A program made the position numbers and the translations under genes. The notes beneath the pieces are model-generated. The model was given only the letters and a program-made list of their open reading frames with translations. It was not told the origin of the DNA and did no database searches. Of a DNA stretch of 64,000 nt, positions 36,601 to 44,575 are shown piece after piece. The stretch's first letter is position 1. Each line of letters begins with the position of its first letter. Source of the DNA: Kribbella sp. NBC_01245 (lineage in GTDB: Bacteria > Actinomycetota > Actinomycetes > Propionibacteriales > Kribbellaceae); assembly GCF_036226525.1 (NCBI RefSeq), contig NZ_CP108487.1, positions 7,068,001 to 7,132,000 on the forward strand, in the 5' to 3' direction.

Positions 36601-37689
36601 GCATCGGAAGGCCGCTTGGTTCTCGCGGTTCTCCGACGCGCAATGCCCGCACGCCGCGCACGTCTGACTCGTGTAGGCCGGGTTGACCCGCTCGACCCGG
36701 CCGGGTGCTTTTTGCTCCAGGCGGGTGACGAGCAGTCCCCAGCCGTTAGCGAGGATGCCCCGGTTCAACCCGGCCTTCTGCCGCACGTTCCGGCCCGGCT
36801 TCTCGACGGTGCCGCGGGCCGAGCGGGTCATGTTGCGGATCTTGAGGGCTTCGACCCGGATCAGGTCGAACCGACGGGCGATGTCGGTGGAGATCTTCTC
36901 GACCCAGTCCTTGCGTCGGTCGGTTTCGCGGGCCCTGAGTCGGGCGATGGCGGTTTTGACCCGGGTACGTCGGTTCGACCCGCGTCGGCACCGCGCGAGC
37001 TGCTGTTGCAGCCGCTTCAGCCGGGTCTTTTCGGTGCCGCGCAGTCCGGGGCATGCGAGCAGTTCACCGGTGGACAGTGCTGCCGACACGGCAACACCGC
37101 GGTCAATCCCGACCATTTCCCCGGTGCCGGTGCCGGTGCCGGTGCCGGGGGCGGGGATCGGGTCGGGGATGGCAGCGAAGGCGATGTGCCACCGCCCTGC
37201 CGAGTCGCGATTGATCCGGTACGACTTCGCACCCGGCACCTGCCGCGACCAGCGGAACTTGATCCAACCGGCTTTCGGCACCCACACTCGGCCCCACCTG
37301 CGGTTGAGCCGCTCGATCCGCTGGGCCTGTGGCCCGACGATCCGGAACCCCTCGTGCTGCCCTTCCTTCCGCCAGCTCGGTCGGGAGTGGATACCGCCCC
37401 AGAAGTTCCGCCAGGCTTGGTCGAGGTCGCGCAGTGCTTGCTGTTGCACCGTCTGCGACCCGGCCGCCAACCAGGGTTCCGCCGCGCGGGCTTCGGTCAA
37501 CTGCGTGCACTGGGCCAGGTAGCCGGGGGTGGGTGGCCGTCCGGGTCGCCACATCAGCCGTTGTTCGAGACCCAGGTTCCACACGTACCGGGCGTGGCCG
37601 CAGTGCCCCCGCAGCGCAGTCTCCTGGGCTGGGGTTGGGACAAGCCGGTACCTGGACACAACACCAATGGTGGCGCCCGCCACCGACAC
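36466..37689 (-). CDS. tnpB: RNA-guided endonuclease TnpB, copy 2
   Basis: The 407-residue protein is closely related to copy 1 (a large majority of residues identical by eye) and keeps the RuvC residues in GIDRG, IRVEAL and HADVNAARN and the zinc-ribbon Cys pairs (CAACGHC and CLACG). The GTG at 37689 aligns with the start of copy 1; the open frame extends further upstream into the left end. A six-residue insertion, GTGTGT, comes from a CCGGTG hexamer tract at 37126-37150. It looks intact. Confidence 0.93.
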   Translation of the reverse strand: MSVAGATIGVVSRYRLVPTPAQETALRGHCGHARYVWNLGLEQRLMWRPGRPPTPGYLAQCTQLTEARAAEPWLAAGSQTVQQQALRDLDQAWRNFWGGIHSRPSWRKEGQHEGFRIVGPQAQRIERLNRRWGRVWVPKAGWIKFRWSRQVPGAKSYRINRDSAGRWHIAFAAIPDPIPAPGTGTGTGTGEMVGIDRGVAVSAALSTGELLACPGLRGTEKTRLKRLQQQLARCRRGSNRRTRVKTAIARLRARETDRRKDWVEKISTDIARRFDLIRVEALKIRNMTRSARGTVEKPGRNVRQKAGLNRGILANGWGLLVTRLEQKAPGRVERVNPAYTSQTCAACGHCASENRENQAAFRCLACGHTAHADVNAARNIAAGRAVTARRGTRSVPLKREPHLATST

Positions 37690-37757
37690 TTTCCTGAAGG
37701 GAGGGAGCGGCGTTTCCTCCTCTGCCTGAAGACAGAGGTTTCCACGCCGCGTACGCG

Positions 37758-37964
37758 ATGAAAACACTGCGCACGATGCTCTATTGCGGTCATTGCGGCG
37801 GGCCCACGGCCGAAGGCAATCACGAGGCGTGCGCCCAGGCGCTCGCGATGGAGCCGCCGCGTTACTGCGGCGAGTGCCGGCGGCGGATGGTCGTCCAGGT
37901 GCATCCGATGGGCTGGTCCGCCCGCTGTTCCCAGCACGGCGACCTCTCGTCGGATCAGGGTTGA
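37758..37964 (+). CDS. bsaP: Biotin synthase auxiliary protein BsaP
   Basis: The 68-residue protein has two Cys pairs and a conserved tail: YCGHCGG (C10, C13), PPRYCGECRRRMVVQV (C37, C40) and GWSARCSQHG (C57). This matches the small protein encoded next to bioB in mycobacteria (Rv1590 type), reported to be needed for BioB turnover. The family identity is by recall. The start at 37758 has no visible Shine-Dalgarno; the TnpB left end stops a few bases upstream. A second ATG lies at 37776. Confidence 0.85.
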   Translation: MKTLRTMLYCGHCGGPTAEGNHEACAQALAMEPPRYCGECRRRMVVQVHPMGWSARCSQHGDLSSDQG

Positions 37965-37970
37965 CCAGCC

Positions 37971-38002
37971 CGGCAGCGCCTCCTTCCCGGCAGGCGCTGC
38001 CG
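37971..38002. terminator. Bidirectional hairpin between bsaP and the subtilisin gene
   Basis: Perfect 11-base arms CGGCAGCGCCT and AGGCGCTGCCG flank a 10-base loop between two convergent genes. Confidence 0.75.
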
Positions 38003-38014
38003 ACTGATCAGGCC

Positions 38015-39451
38015 TCAGCGAACGGCGTCCGACGCGGCGACCACGTCGACCAGGCCGTGGCCCTTGTCGTACGAGGTGCTGCCGCCGCGCGGATCCGGCT
38101 GGTACGGCGCTCCGTTGGTGAACTGGTGTGCGGTCGAGACCAGGGCCGTCTCGACCTGGGCCGGAGTGGCCGAGGGGTTCGCCTGGAACAACTGGGCGAC
38201 GATCCCGGCGATATGCGGCGCGGCCATCGACGTACCGCTGATGGTGTTGTAGTCGCCGAGCTCGAGCGGAGCCAGCCCGGTAGTGCAGACCGGCAGGTAG
38301 ATCCGGCACGACGAGGTGATGTCCTCACCGGGCGCGGCCAGGTCCGGGTAGGTGCCGACGCTGCCGTTCTTGCCGCGCGAGGAGAACGACGAGACCTGGC
38401 CGTCGCGGGTGCCGGTGGCCTGGTCGTAGTACGACGCGACGGACAGGATGCCGCCGGTCGGGTCCTGCCCGGACGGGTTGGTCAGCGCGGTGCTGCCGTC
38501 GCCGCCGTCGTTACCGGCGGCCCAGACGGTCACGACGCCTTCGGCCGCGAGCGCGCGCTGGAGTTTGACGGTGGCGGAGTTCGGGTCGAAGGCGCCGCCG
38601 CCCACCGGGCCGTACGAGTTGTTCGTCACCTTGATCGGCGGGCACTTGCTCGCGGGCACGCCGGTGCCACAGGGTGCGGCATGGTTCTCGAGCACCCAGT
38701 TGAGCGCGGCGTCGGCGCCGACGATCAGCAGCACGGCGCCGACCGAGATCGAGACGAGCGAGGCGCCGGGGGCGGCACCCTGCAGCTTGGTCCCGTCGGA
38801 CAGCGTCACGTTGCGGCCGGCCACGATGCCGTTCACGTGGGTGCCGTGACCGCCGACCGCGAGCAGGTCGGTATCGACCGCGCCCGCGTCCAGCGGCAGG
38901 CAGGTCGCCTCGGTCAACGGGTCGCAGACGATCTTGAGGTTCCGCACCACTGCCGAACTGCCGTCGGCATTGCGGAAGAACGGGTGACCCGGGTCGACCC
39001 CGCTGTCGATCACCGCGACGCCGACACCACGCCCGTCGAGGGCCTTGCCGTCGGCGCCGGTACGAGTCGCGATCGCCTCCTTGCCACGGGTGGCCTGGTG
39101 CGACGTACCGAGGTGGATGTCGATCGGCTGGTTGCCTTCGAGATAGGTCACACCAGGTTGGTTGCGAGCGGCAAGGATCTGCGAACGGCTGCCTTCAGCA
39201 ACGGCCACGCCGATCTTGGCGTACGTCGACAGCAGGCGCAGGCCGCTTGCCTTGACGGCGTTCCGGGCTGCGGCAAGGTCGTTGCCATGGACAAGGACCG
39301 TGGTCCGCGGAGTCAGCAGGGACGGTTTGCTCAGCTGGGCGGCGAGCCAGGGCTGGATCGGCGCCGGAGTTGTTGCCACGGCCTGGTTCGGGGCGACGAG
39401 CGCTGCCGTCAACAGGGCCGTGATGGCTACCGCAGAAAGGGTTTTCCGCAT
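38015..39451 (-). CDS. Secreted S8 (subtilisin-like) serine protease
   Basis: The 478-residue preproprotein has a signal peptide (VAITALLTAALVAPNQAVA), an I9-like propeptide (about 30-120) and a subtilase domain. The catalytic triad is D149 (VAVIDSGVDPGHPF), H202 (GGHGTHVNG) and S408 (SGTSMAAPH). The oxyanion Asn is in VTNNSYG. No C-terminal anchor is seen, so it should be released to the medium. It lies inside the biotin gene cluster on the opposite strand and has no evident link to it. Confidence 0.93.
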   Translation of the reverse strand: MRKTLSAVAITALLTAALVAPNQAVATTPAPIQPWLAAQLSKPSLLTPRTTVLVHGNDLAAARNAVKASGLRLLSTYAKIGVAVAEGSRSQILAARNQPGVTYLEGNQPIDIHLGTSHQATRGKEAIATRTGADGKALDGRGVGVAVIDSGVDPGHPFFRNADGSSAVVRNLKIVCDPLTEATCLPLDAGAVDTDLLAVGGHGTHVNGIVAGRNVTLSDGTKLQGAAPGASLVSISVGAVLLIVGADAALNWVLENHAAPCGTGVPASKCPPIKVTNNSYGPVGGGAFDPNSATVKLQRALAAEGVVTVWAAGNDGGDGSTALTNPSGQDPTGGILSVASYYDQATGTRDGQVSSFSSRGKNGSVGTYPDLAAPGEDITSSCRIYLPVCTTGLAPLELGDYNTISGTSMAAPHIAGIVAQLFQANPSATPAQVETALVSTAHQFTNGAPYQPDPRGGSTSYDKGHGLVDVVAASDAVR

Positions 39452-39630
39452 GATTGGAACTCCTCACAGTGGCGGCGGCTCGCTCTCTTGGGCGTGGTAC
39501 CGAGCGGGGTTGAGGGCGAAAAGCTACGAGCCGGTAACTGGACAGTAAATGCGTCGGCCGGGGTTGAAAAGAGGAAGAACGAGATGATCTGGTGCAGGAG
39601 CGGTGACCGCACGGCGCTGGAGCTGACGCG

Positions 39631-40929
39631 ATGAACGAATTACTGCGGCAGGACGCGGAATTGCTCTGGCATCCCTATTCGTCACTGAGCGAACCGGCTC
39701 CGATGCGCTTGGTGAAGGGCGCGGACGGCGTCCGGCTGCGGCTTGAGGATGAAACGGGCAGTGTGAGTGACGCGATCGACGCGATGTCGTCGTGGTGGTG
39801 CATGATCCACGGCTACCGCAACCCGGTGCTCGATGCGGCTCTGAGCGACCAGATCGACTCGTTCAGCCATGTGATGTTCGGCGGGCTGACGCACGAGCCG
39901 GCGGTCCGGCTGGCCGAGCGGCTGGTCGAGATCACGCCGGCGCCGCTGCGGCACGTCTTCTTCTGCGACTCGGGCTCGGTCTCGATCGAGGTCGCGATCA
40001 AACTCGCCCTGCAGTACCAGGTGGCTCGCGGTCACCAGGGGCGGACCGGGCTGCTGACCGTGCGCGGCGGGTATCACGGTGACACCTTCGCGCCGATGAG
40101 CGTCTGCGATCCGGTGAACGGGATGCACTCGCTGTTCACGGGTGCGCTCAAGGAGCAGATCTTCGGCCCGAAACCGCCCGCCGGGTTCGACGGCGAGCCG
40201 GCCGCGATCGAGGCCTGGGCGAACGAGATGAGCGAGCTCGCCGCGCGCCATGCCGGCGAGATCGCCGCGATCGTGGTCGAGCCGGTCCTGCAGGGGGCCG
40301 GCGGGATGTACGCCTACAGCCCGATCTGCCTTCGCATCCTGCGGGATCTCGCCGACGAGCACGGATTCCTGCTCATCCTGGACGAGATCGCGACCGGTTT
40401 CGGCCGGACCGGCACGATGTTCGCCTCGGAGCACGCCGGGATCGACCCGGACATCCTCTGCGTGGGCAAGGCGCTGACCGGCGGTTACCTTTCGCTCGCG
40501 GCGATGTTGTGTACGTCGGACGTGGCGCACACCGTGTCCAGTGGTCCCGGCGGAGCGTTGATGCACGGTCCGACCTTCATGGCGAACCCGCTCGCGTGCG
40601 CGGTCGCGTTGGCGAGCATCGACCTGCTGCTGGCCGACGACTGGCAGAGCACGGTCTCGCGGATCTCCACCGGCTTGAGCAAGGGCCTCGCGGGAGCCGT
40701 CGGTCTGCCCGGCGTACGCGACGTACGAGTGCTCGGCGCGGTCGGCGTGGTCCAGCTCGATCGGCCCGTCGACGTACCGCGGATGACCGAGGCCGTGCTG
40801 AGCCGGGGCGTTTGGGTCCGGCCGTTCCGGGACCTCGTCTACACCATGCCGCCGTACATCTGCACTGATGCGGAGATCGCGACCATTGGCCAGGCCATCA
40901 CCGAGGCTGTCGCTTTGGGGGGCCAGTGA
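39631..40929 (+). CDS. bioA: Adenosylmethionine-8-amino-7-oxononanoate aminotransferase
   Basis: The 432-residue class III PLP transaminase makes 7,8-diaminopelargonate from KAPA using S-adenosylmethionine as amino donor. The N-terminal LLWHPYSSLSEPAPM and SSWWCMIHGYRNPVL are BioA-specific. PLP contacts include D251 (LILDEIATGFGRTG) and K280 (VGKALTGGY). Its stop overlaps bioF (TGATG), and together with bioD it forms a tight three-gene operon. Confidence 0.96.
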   Translation: MNELLRQDAELLWHPYSSLSEPAPMRLVKGADGVRLRLEDETGSVSDAIDAMSSWWCMIHGYRNPVLDAALSDQIDSFSHVMFGGLTHEPAVRLAERLVEITPAPLRHVFFCDSGSVSIEVAIKLALQYQVARGHQGRTGLLTVRGGYHGDTFAPMSVCDPVNGMHSLFTGALKEQIFGPKPPAGFDGEPAAIEAWANEMSELAARHAGEIAAIVVEPVLQGAGGMYAYSPICLRILRDLADEHGFLLILDEIATGFGRTGTMFASEHAGIDPDILCVGKALTGGYLSLAAMLCTSDVAHTVSSGPGGALMHGPTFMANPLACAVALASIDLLLADDWQSTVSRISTGLSKGLAGAVGLPGVRDVRVLGAVGVVQLDRPVDVPRMTEAVLSRGVWVRPFRDLVYTMPPYICTDAEIATIGQAITEAVALGGQ

Positions 40930-42047
40930 TGGGGCTGGCGGATTGGCTCGAGCCGAAGGCGGCCGCGTTGGAGTCACGCGGGCTGACCCGGCGATTGCGC
41001 CCGCGCGCGGCGGGGGAGGACCTGATCGACCTCGCCGGGAACGACTACCTGGGCCTCGCGATAGACCCGCGCGTGATCGAGGCAGCCGTCGACGCCGTAC
41101 GGACCTGGGGCACGGGCGCGACCGCCTCCCGCCTCGTCACCGGTACGACGGAACTCCACGCCTCGCTCGAACAGGCCCTCGCGACGTACGCCGGTCAGCA
41201 GGCGGGCCTCGTTTTCTCGTCCGGGTATCTCGCGAACGTCGGCGTGGTGACGGCCCTCGGTGGTCCCGGCACCCTGCTGGTCTCGGACGAACACGTGCAC
41301 GCGTCGATCGTGGACGCGACCCGGCTGGCCCGTTCGCGCGTCGAAGTGGTGCCGCACAACGACGTTGACGCGGTCACGAAAGTCCTTGCCGAGCGCAACG
41401 AACCACGCGCGCTGGTATTGACCGAGTCGGTGTTCAGCGTGCTCGGAGATGCCGCGCCCCTGACGTCATTGGCCGCGACGGCGTTGGCCCATGACGCCGT
41501 ACTGCTGGTGGACGAGGCTCACGGAATAGGTGTCACAGGCAACGGTCGTGGGTCCGTCGCGGCTGCGGGATTGGCCGGTGCGGAGCATGTGCTGGTGACG
41601 ATGACGTTGTCGAAAGCCCTTGCCAGCCAAGGCGGTGCCGTTCTCGGACCGGCCGTATTGCGGGAGCACCTGGTGAACCGGGCGAGGTCGTTCATCTTCG
41701 ATACCGGGTTGGCGCCGGCCGCTTGTGCCGCCGCCCTTGCCGCGCTCGACGTACTGCGTTCCGAGCCTCACCGCCCGGACGCGATTCATACGACCGCTGC
41801 CCGGTTGGCCGAGGCGGCTGGGGTTTCCGAGGCGGCCGGCGCGGTGGTGTCGGTGCCGATGGCTGGGCCGCGCGAGGCGGTTGCGGCGGCGGAGCGCTGC
41901 TTGGCCGAGGGGGTTCGGGTTGGTACGTTCCGCCCGCCGTCGGTGCCGGACGGCATCAGCCGCCTGCGCCTGACCGCGCGGGCCGGGCTATCCCCTGCGC
42001 AGCTCGACCACGCTTGCGCTGTGATCAAAGGAGTGATGGCGGGATGA
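40929..42047 (+). CDS. bioF: 8-amino-7-oxononanoate synthase
   Basis: The 372-residue alpha-oxoamine synthase condenses pimeloyl-ACP or CoA with alanine. Motifs are LAGNDYLGLA at the start, SGYLANVG, DEAHGIGVTG and the PLP Lys229 in TLSKALASQGG. The ATG at 40929 overlaps the bioA stop; an in-frame GTG precedes it by one codon. It overlaps bioD by 4 bases. Confidence 0.95.
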   Translation: MGLADWLEPKAAALESRGLTRRLRPRAAGEDLIDLAGNDYLGLAIDPRVIEAAVDAVRTWGTGATASRLVTGTTELHASLEQALATYAGQQAGLVFSSGYLANVGVVTALGGPGTLLVSDEHVHASIVDATRLARSRVEVVPHNDVDAVTKVLAERNEPRALVLTESVFSVLGDAAPLTSLAATALAHDAVLLVDEAHGIGVTGNGRGSVAAAGLAGAEHVLVTMTLSKALASQGGAVLGPAVLREHLVNRARSFIFDTGLAPAACAAALAALDVLRSEPHRPDAIHTTAARLAEAAGVSEAAGAVVSVPMAGPREAVAAAERCLAEGVRVGTFRPPSVPDGISRLRLTARAGLSPAQLDHACAVIKGVMAG

Positions 42048-42718
42048 GCGTGCTGCTCGTGACCGGGACGGACACCGGTGTCGGCAAGACCGTGGTCACC
42101 GCGGCCCTCGCGGCTTACCTGTCGCGCGGGACGACCATCGTCGTCAGCAAGCCCCTGCAGACCGGGGTAGACGCGGTCGAACCGGGCGACGCCGATGAGG
42201 TGCGGCGCCTCGCGGGCGTCGAGGTGCACGAAGGGGTACGACTGCGCGACGCGTTGGCGCCGACCACGGCAGCGCGACGCGCTGGGGTCGACCTGCCGTC
42301 GGTCAAGGAGCAGGCGGCCGCGATCGAGGCCCTTCGCCCACCGTCCGGCTGGACCTTGGTCGAAGGCGCGGGCGGTCTGCTCGTCGGCCTCGATGGCGAA
42401 GGCCGGAACCTTGCCGATCTCGCGACCCACCTGCCGCACAGTGCCTTCGTGGTGGTCGTCCGGGCCGGCCTCGGCACGCTGAACCACACCCTGCTCACGG
42501 TCGAGGCCCTCCGCGCCCGCAAGTTGCCCATCGCCGGACTGGTCGTCGGTGCCTGGCCGGAACACCCCGACCTGGCCGACCGCTGCAACCTCGAGGAACT
42601 CCCGGACCTCGCCGGTCTTCCGCTGCTCGGCAAGATCCCCGCGAACGCCGCCGCCCTACCGCCGGAGGTCTTCCGCGCGCAAGCCCAAACCTGGTTCACC
42701 TTCCCGCGCTTCTCCTAG
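42044..42718 (+). CDS. bioD: Dethiobiotin synthetase
   Basis: The 224-residue ATPase closes the ureido ring of dethiobiotin using CO2 and ATP. Walker A is GTDTGVGKT near the N-terminus, followed by SKPLQTG and EGAGGLLVGL, both diagnostic. It ends the bioAFD operon and is followed by a strong hairpin. The true start is the ATG in the ATGA overlap with bioF; the longer upstream frame is not coding. Confidence 0.96.
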   Translation: MSVLLVTGTDTGVGKTVVTAALAAYLSRGTTIVVSKPLQTGVDAVEPGDADEVRRLAGVEVHEGVRLRDALAPTTAARRAGVDLPSVKEQAAAIEALRPPSGWTLVEGAGGLLVGLDGEGRNLADLATHLPHSAFVVVVRAGLGTLNHTLLTVEALRARKLPIAGLVVGAWPEHPDLADRCNLEELPDLAGLPLLGKIPANAAALPPEVFRAQAQTWFTFPRFS

Positions 42719-42733
42719 CCGCGGCCGGACCGC

Positions 42734-42796
42734 CAGGTCCACACGGTGGCGCGAAACAGGCCGAACGGGGACGAAATCGGTCGCCGTGTGGACCTG
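42734..42796. terminator. Hairpin after bioD
   Basis: Perfect 13-base arms CAGGTCCACACGG (42734-42746) and CCGTGTGGACCTG (42784-42796) lie between bioD and the convergent NB-ARC gene. Confidence 0.7.
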
Positions 42797-42820
42797 CGCG
42801 GTCGCCACACCCGACCCACG

Positions 42821-43825
42821 TTAGGGGTGGTCGGTGTGGGCTAGTTCGGTGGCTAGGAGGCGGGTCAGGGCGGGCATGCGGTAGCGGCCGGGGGCGATCG
42901 GTTCGAGGAGTTGGGCGTCGGCCAGGAGTTCGAGCAGGGCCTTGCTTCGGGTTTCGGCGAAGCCGGTACGACGGGCCAGCGCGCGGGCGTCGATCCGGTA
43001 GACCTCGCGCTGGCCGATCAGCCGGAATAGCCGGGCCGCCTCGAGGCCTTCCGGTAGGCGGCGCACCAGGTGGTATCCGGCCAGCAGGCTTTCGCGGACT
43101 GAGCGTTGGCCGTCGGTGTCGTCGGTGAGTACGTCGAGGCGGCGGGCGTCGTCGCGGAGGTGGCGTACGAGTTTGGCCGACGTCCAGCGGCAAGATGCGG
43201 CGAGTTTGGCGGCGGCGATGCCGATGGCCAGCGGCAGGTAGTCGCACAACCGGACGAGCTCGCGCGCATCCGCCGCGTCGACCGGTCCGGTCCCACTGAG
43301 GTGGTGGAGGAGGGCTAGGGCGTCGGGTTCTGGCAAGGGGGCGAGGTGTAGGCGTTTTGCCTCGGGGAGTTCCAGGCGGAGGCGGCTGGTGATCAGGACC
43401 GAGCACGACGTACCGGCCGGCAGCAGGGGGAGGACTTGCGCGGTGTCGTCGGCGTTGTCCAGCACGAGTAGCAAGCGCCGACCGGCCGTTGCCGAGCGGT
43501 AGCAGGCGACGAGTTCGTCCAACCCCGTCCACGGGCGCGGATCGGCGCCGAGACTGCGAAGAAGCCGGGCCAGCACGGTCCGCGCGTCTGGCGGACGGGC
43601 GTGCAGGTCGACGTACAGCTGGCCGTCGGGATAGTGGTGCGCGACATCGCGGGCGACGTTGACGGCGAGGGCGGATTTGCCCGCGCCGGCCGGGCCGCTC
43701 ACGGTGCGGAAGGCGCCCGGTACGGCCAGCTCATCGACCAGCCGATGGATCTCGCCGGACCGGCCGATCAGCTTCGGCGTCAGACCGGGCAACTCGGCCG
43801 GCCGGCGTACCCCATTGACCTGCAT
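42821..43825 (-). CDS. Stand-alone NB-ARC/STAND ATPase (AfsR-like core without DNA-binding or TPR domains)
   Basis: The 334-residue protein carries the nucleotide-binding core of AfsR/SARP-type STAND proteins: LIGRSGEI at the entry, Walker A GPAGAGKSALA, Walker B LLLVLDNADD, the ITSRLRLE sensor and CDYLPLAIGIAAAKL (the GLPLA-like motif). It ends after the winged-helix-like ARC2 region. No SARP activator domain, effector domain or TPR sensor is present on either side. It could be a remnant or an adaptor of an unlinked partner. Confidence 0.85.
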   Translation of the reverse strand: MQVNGVRRPAELPGLTPKLIGRSGEIHRLVDELAVPGAFRTVSGPAGAGKSALAVNVARDVAHHYPDGQLYVDLHARPPDARTVLARLLRSLGADPRPWTGLDELVACYRSATAGRRLLLVLDNADDTAQVLPLLPAGTSCSVLITSRLRLELPEAKRLHLAPLPEPDALALLHHLSGTGPVDAADARELVRLCDYLPLAIGIAAAKLAASCRWTSAKLVRHLRDDARRLDVLTDDTDGQRSVRESLLAGYHLVRRLPEGLEAARLFRLIGQREVYRIDARALARRTGFAETRSKALLELLADAQLLEPIAPGRYRMPALTRLLATELAHTDHP

Positions 43826-43936
43826 GGTGTCCTACCCCCAGAGACGGATGCAGAGGTCCGAGTCTGGTTCGGGGGCAGGAGGGCGGCAATCCATTCGACC
43901 GCCGTTCGCCACCCCCGGAAAACCGACCAAAAACGA

Positions 43937-44467
43937 TCACGGTGGACGCCGACCCGCCTTCCTTGGACCACTCGCGGTAGAACGAAGACCAGACGCGACC
44001 ACTCTGGGCCGGAGGAGCTGGCGGGGGGATTCGCGGCGGAAGACGGTTATGGAGTTGGTGCCGTAGGTTTTTCCGTAGATGCCGTCCTGGACGATGATCG
44101 TGTCGATCGCGCCTGTGGACACACTCAGGGTGACGCTGTCGTAACCGCCGTAGAGCATGTAGTAGCCGTCGTAGAACATCCATTGCCGCGTCTGCTTGTC
44201 CCAGCCGCGGACCCGGAAGGCGGCCCGGTTCCCGTCGTACGGGTTCTGGTCGTACAGATGGACCGTCAGGTAGTAGATCTGCCGGCGCACGTCACGGCGC
44301 CCGACGAGTTTGACGTAGGAGCCGGGCACGTTGCCCCGATAGCTCGTATCCCCATAGAAATAGCCGTTTCGCCAGTAGGCGTACGCGTTGGCGGCCAGTG
44401 CGTTCACGATTCCCAGGCCTGCGACGGAGAGGGCGGCCGTGCCGATCGAGATGCTTCTGCGCAACAT
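43937..44467 (-). CDS. Small secreted Tyr/Gly-rich protein of unknown function
   Basis: The 176-residue protein has a signal peptide (SISIGTAALSVAGLGIVNALAANAYA). The mature part is unusually rich in Tyr, Gly and Asp, with patterns WRNGYFYGDTSYRGN, MFYDGYYMLYGGYDS and DGIYGKTYG that suggest a small beta-sandwich. I recognise no family. The last 25 residues are Arg/Pro-rich and differ in composition, so the reading frame may originally have ended earlier. Confidence 0.65.
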   Translation of the reverse strand: MLRRSISIGTAALSVAGLGIVNALAANAYAYWRNGYFYGDTSYRGNVPGSYVKLVGRRDVRRQIYYLTVHLYDQNPYDGNRAAFRVRGWDKQTRQWMFYDGYYMLYGGYDSVTLSVSTGAIDTIIVQDGIYGKTYGTNSITVFRRESPRQLLRPRVVASGLRSTASGPRKAGRRPP

Positions 44468-44575
44468 GGGAACTCCCCAAAATCGACGTCAGAACCACTA
44501 ACGCTAAGGGGATACGTCACTATTCGCGCCGGATGACAGGAAGGTGCCACGGCGGCAGGAGTTACTGTCTTCGGC

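Larger units (their letters stand above)
36426..37755 (-). mobile_element. Solo TnpB element (IS605/IS1341 type), copy 2
   Basis: The element has the same architecture as copy 1 at 6679-7988: the edge TTGACGTCCTCC with a GC hairpin at low coordinates, tnpB on the minus strand, and GTTTCCACGCCG eight bases before the next ATG. It separates bioB from bsaP. No TnpA is encoded. Its left-end hairpin (CCTCTGCCTGAAGACAGAGG) differs in sequence from that of copy 1. Confidence 0.75.
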
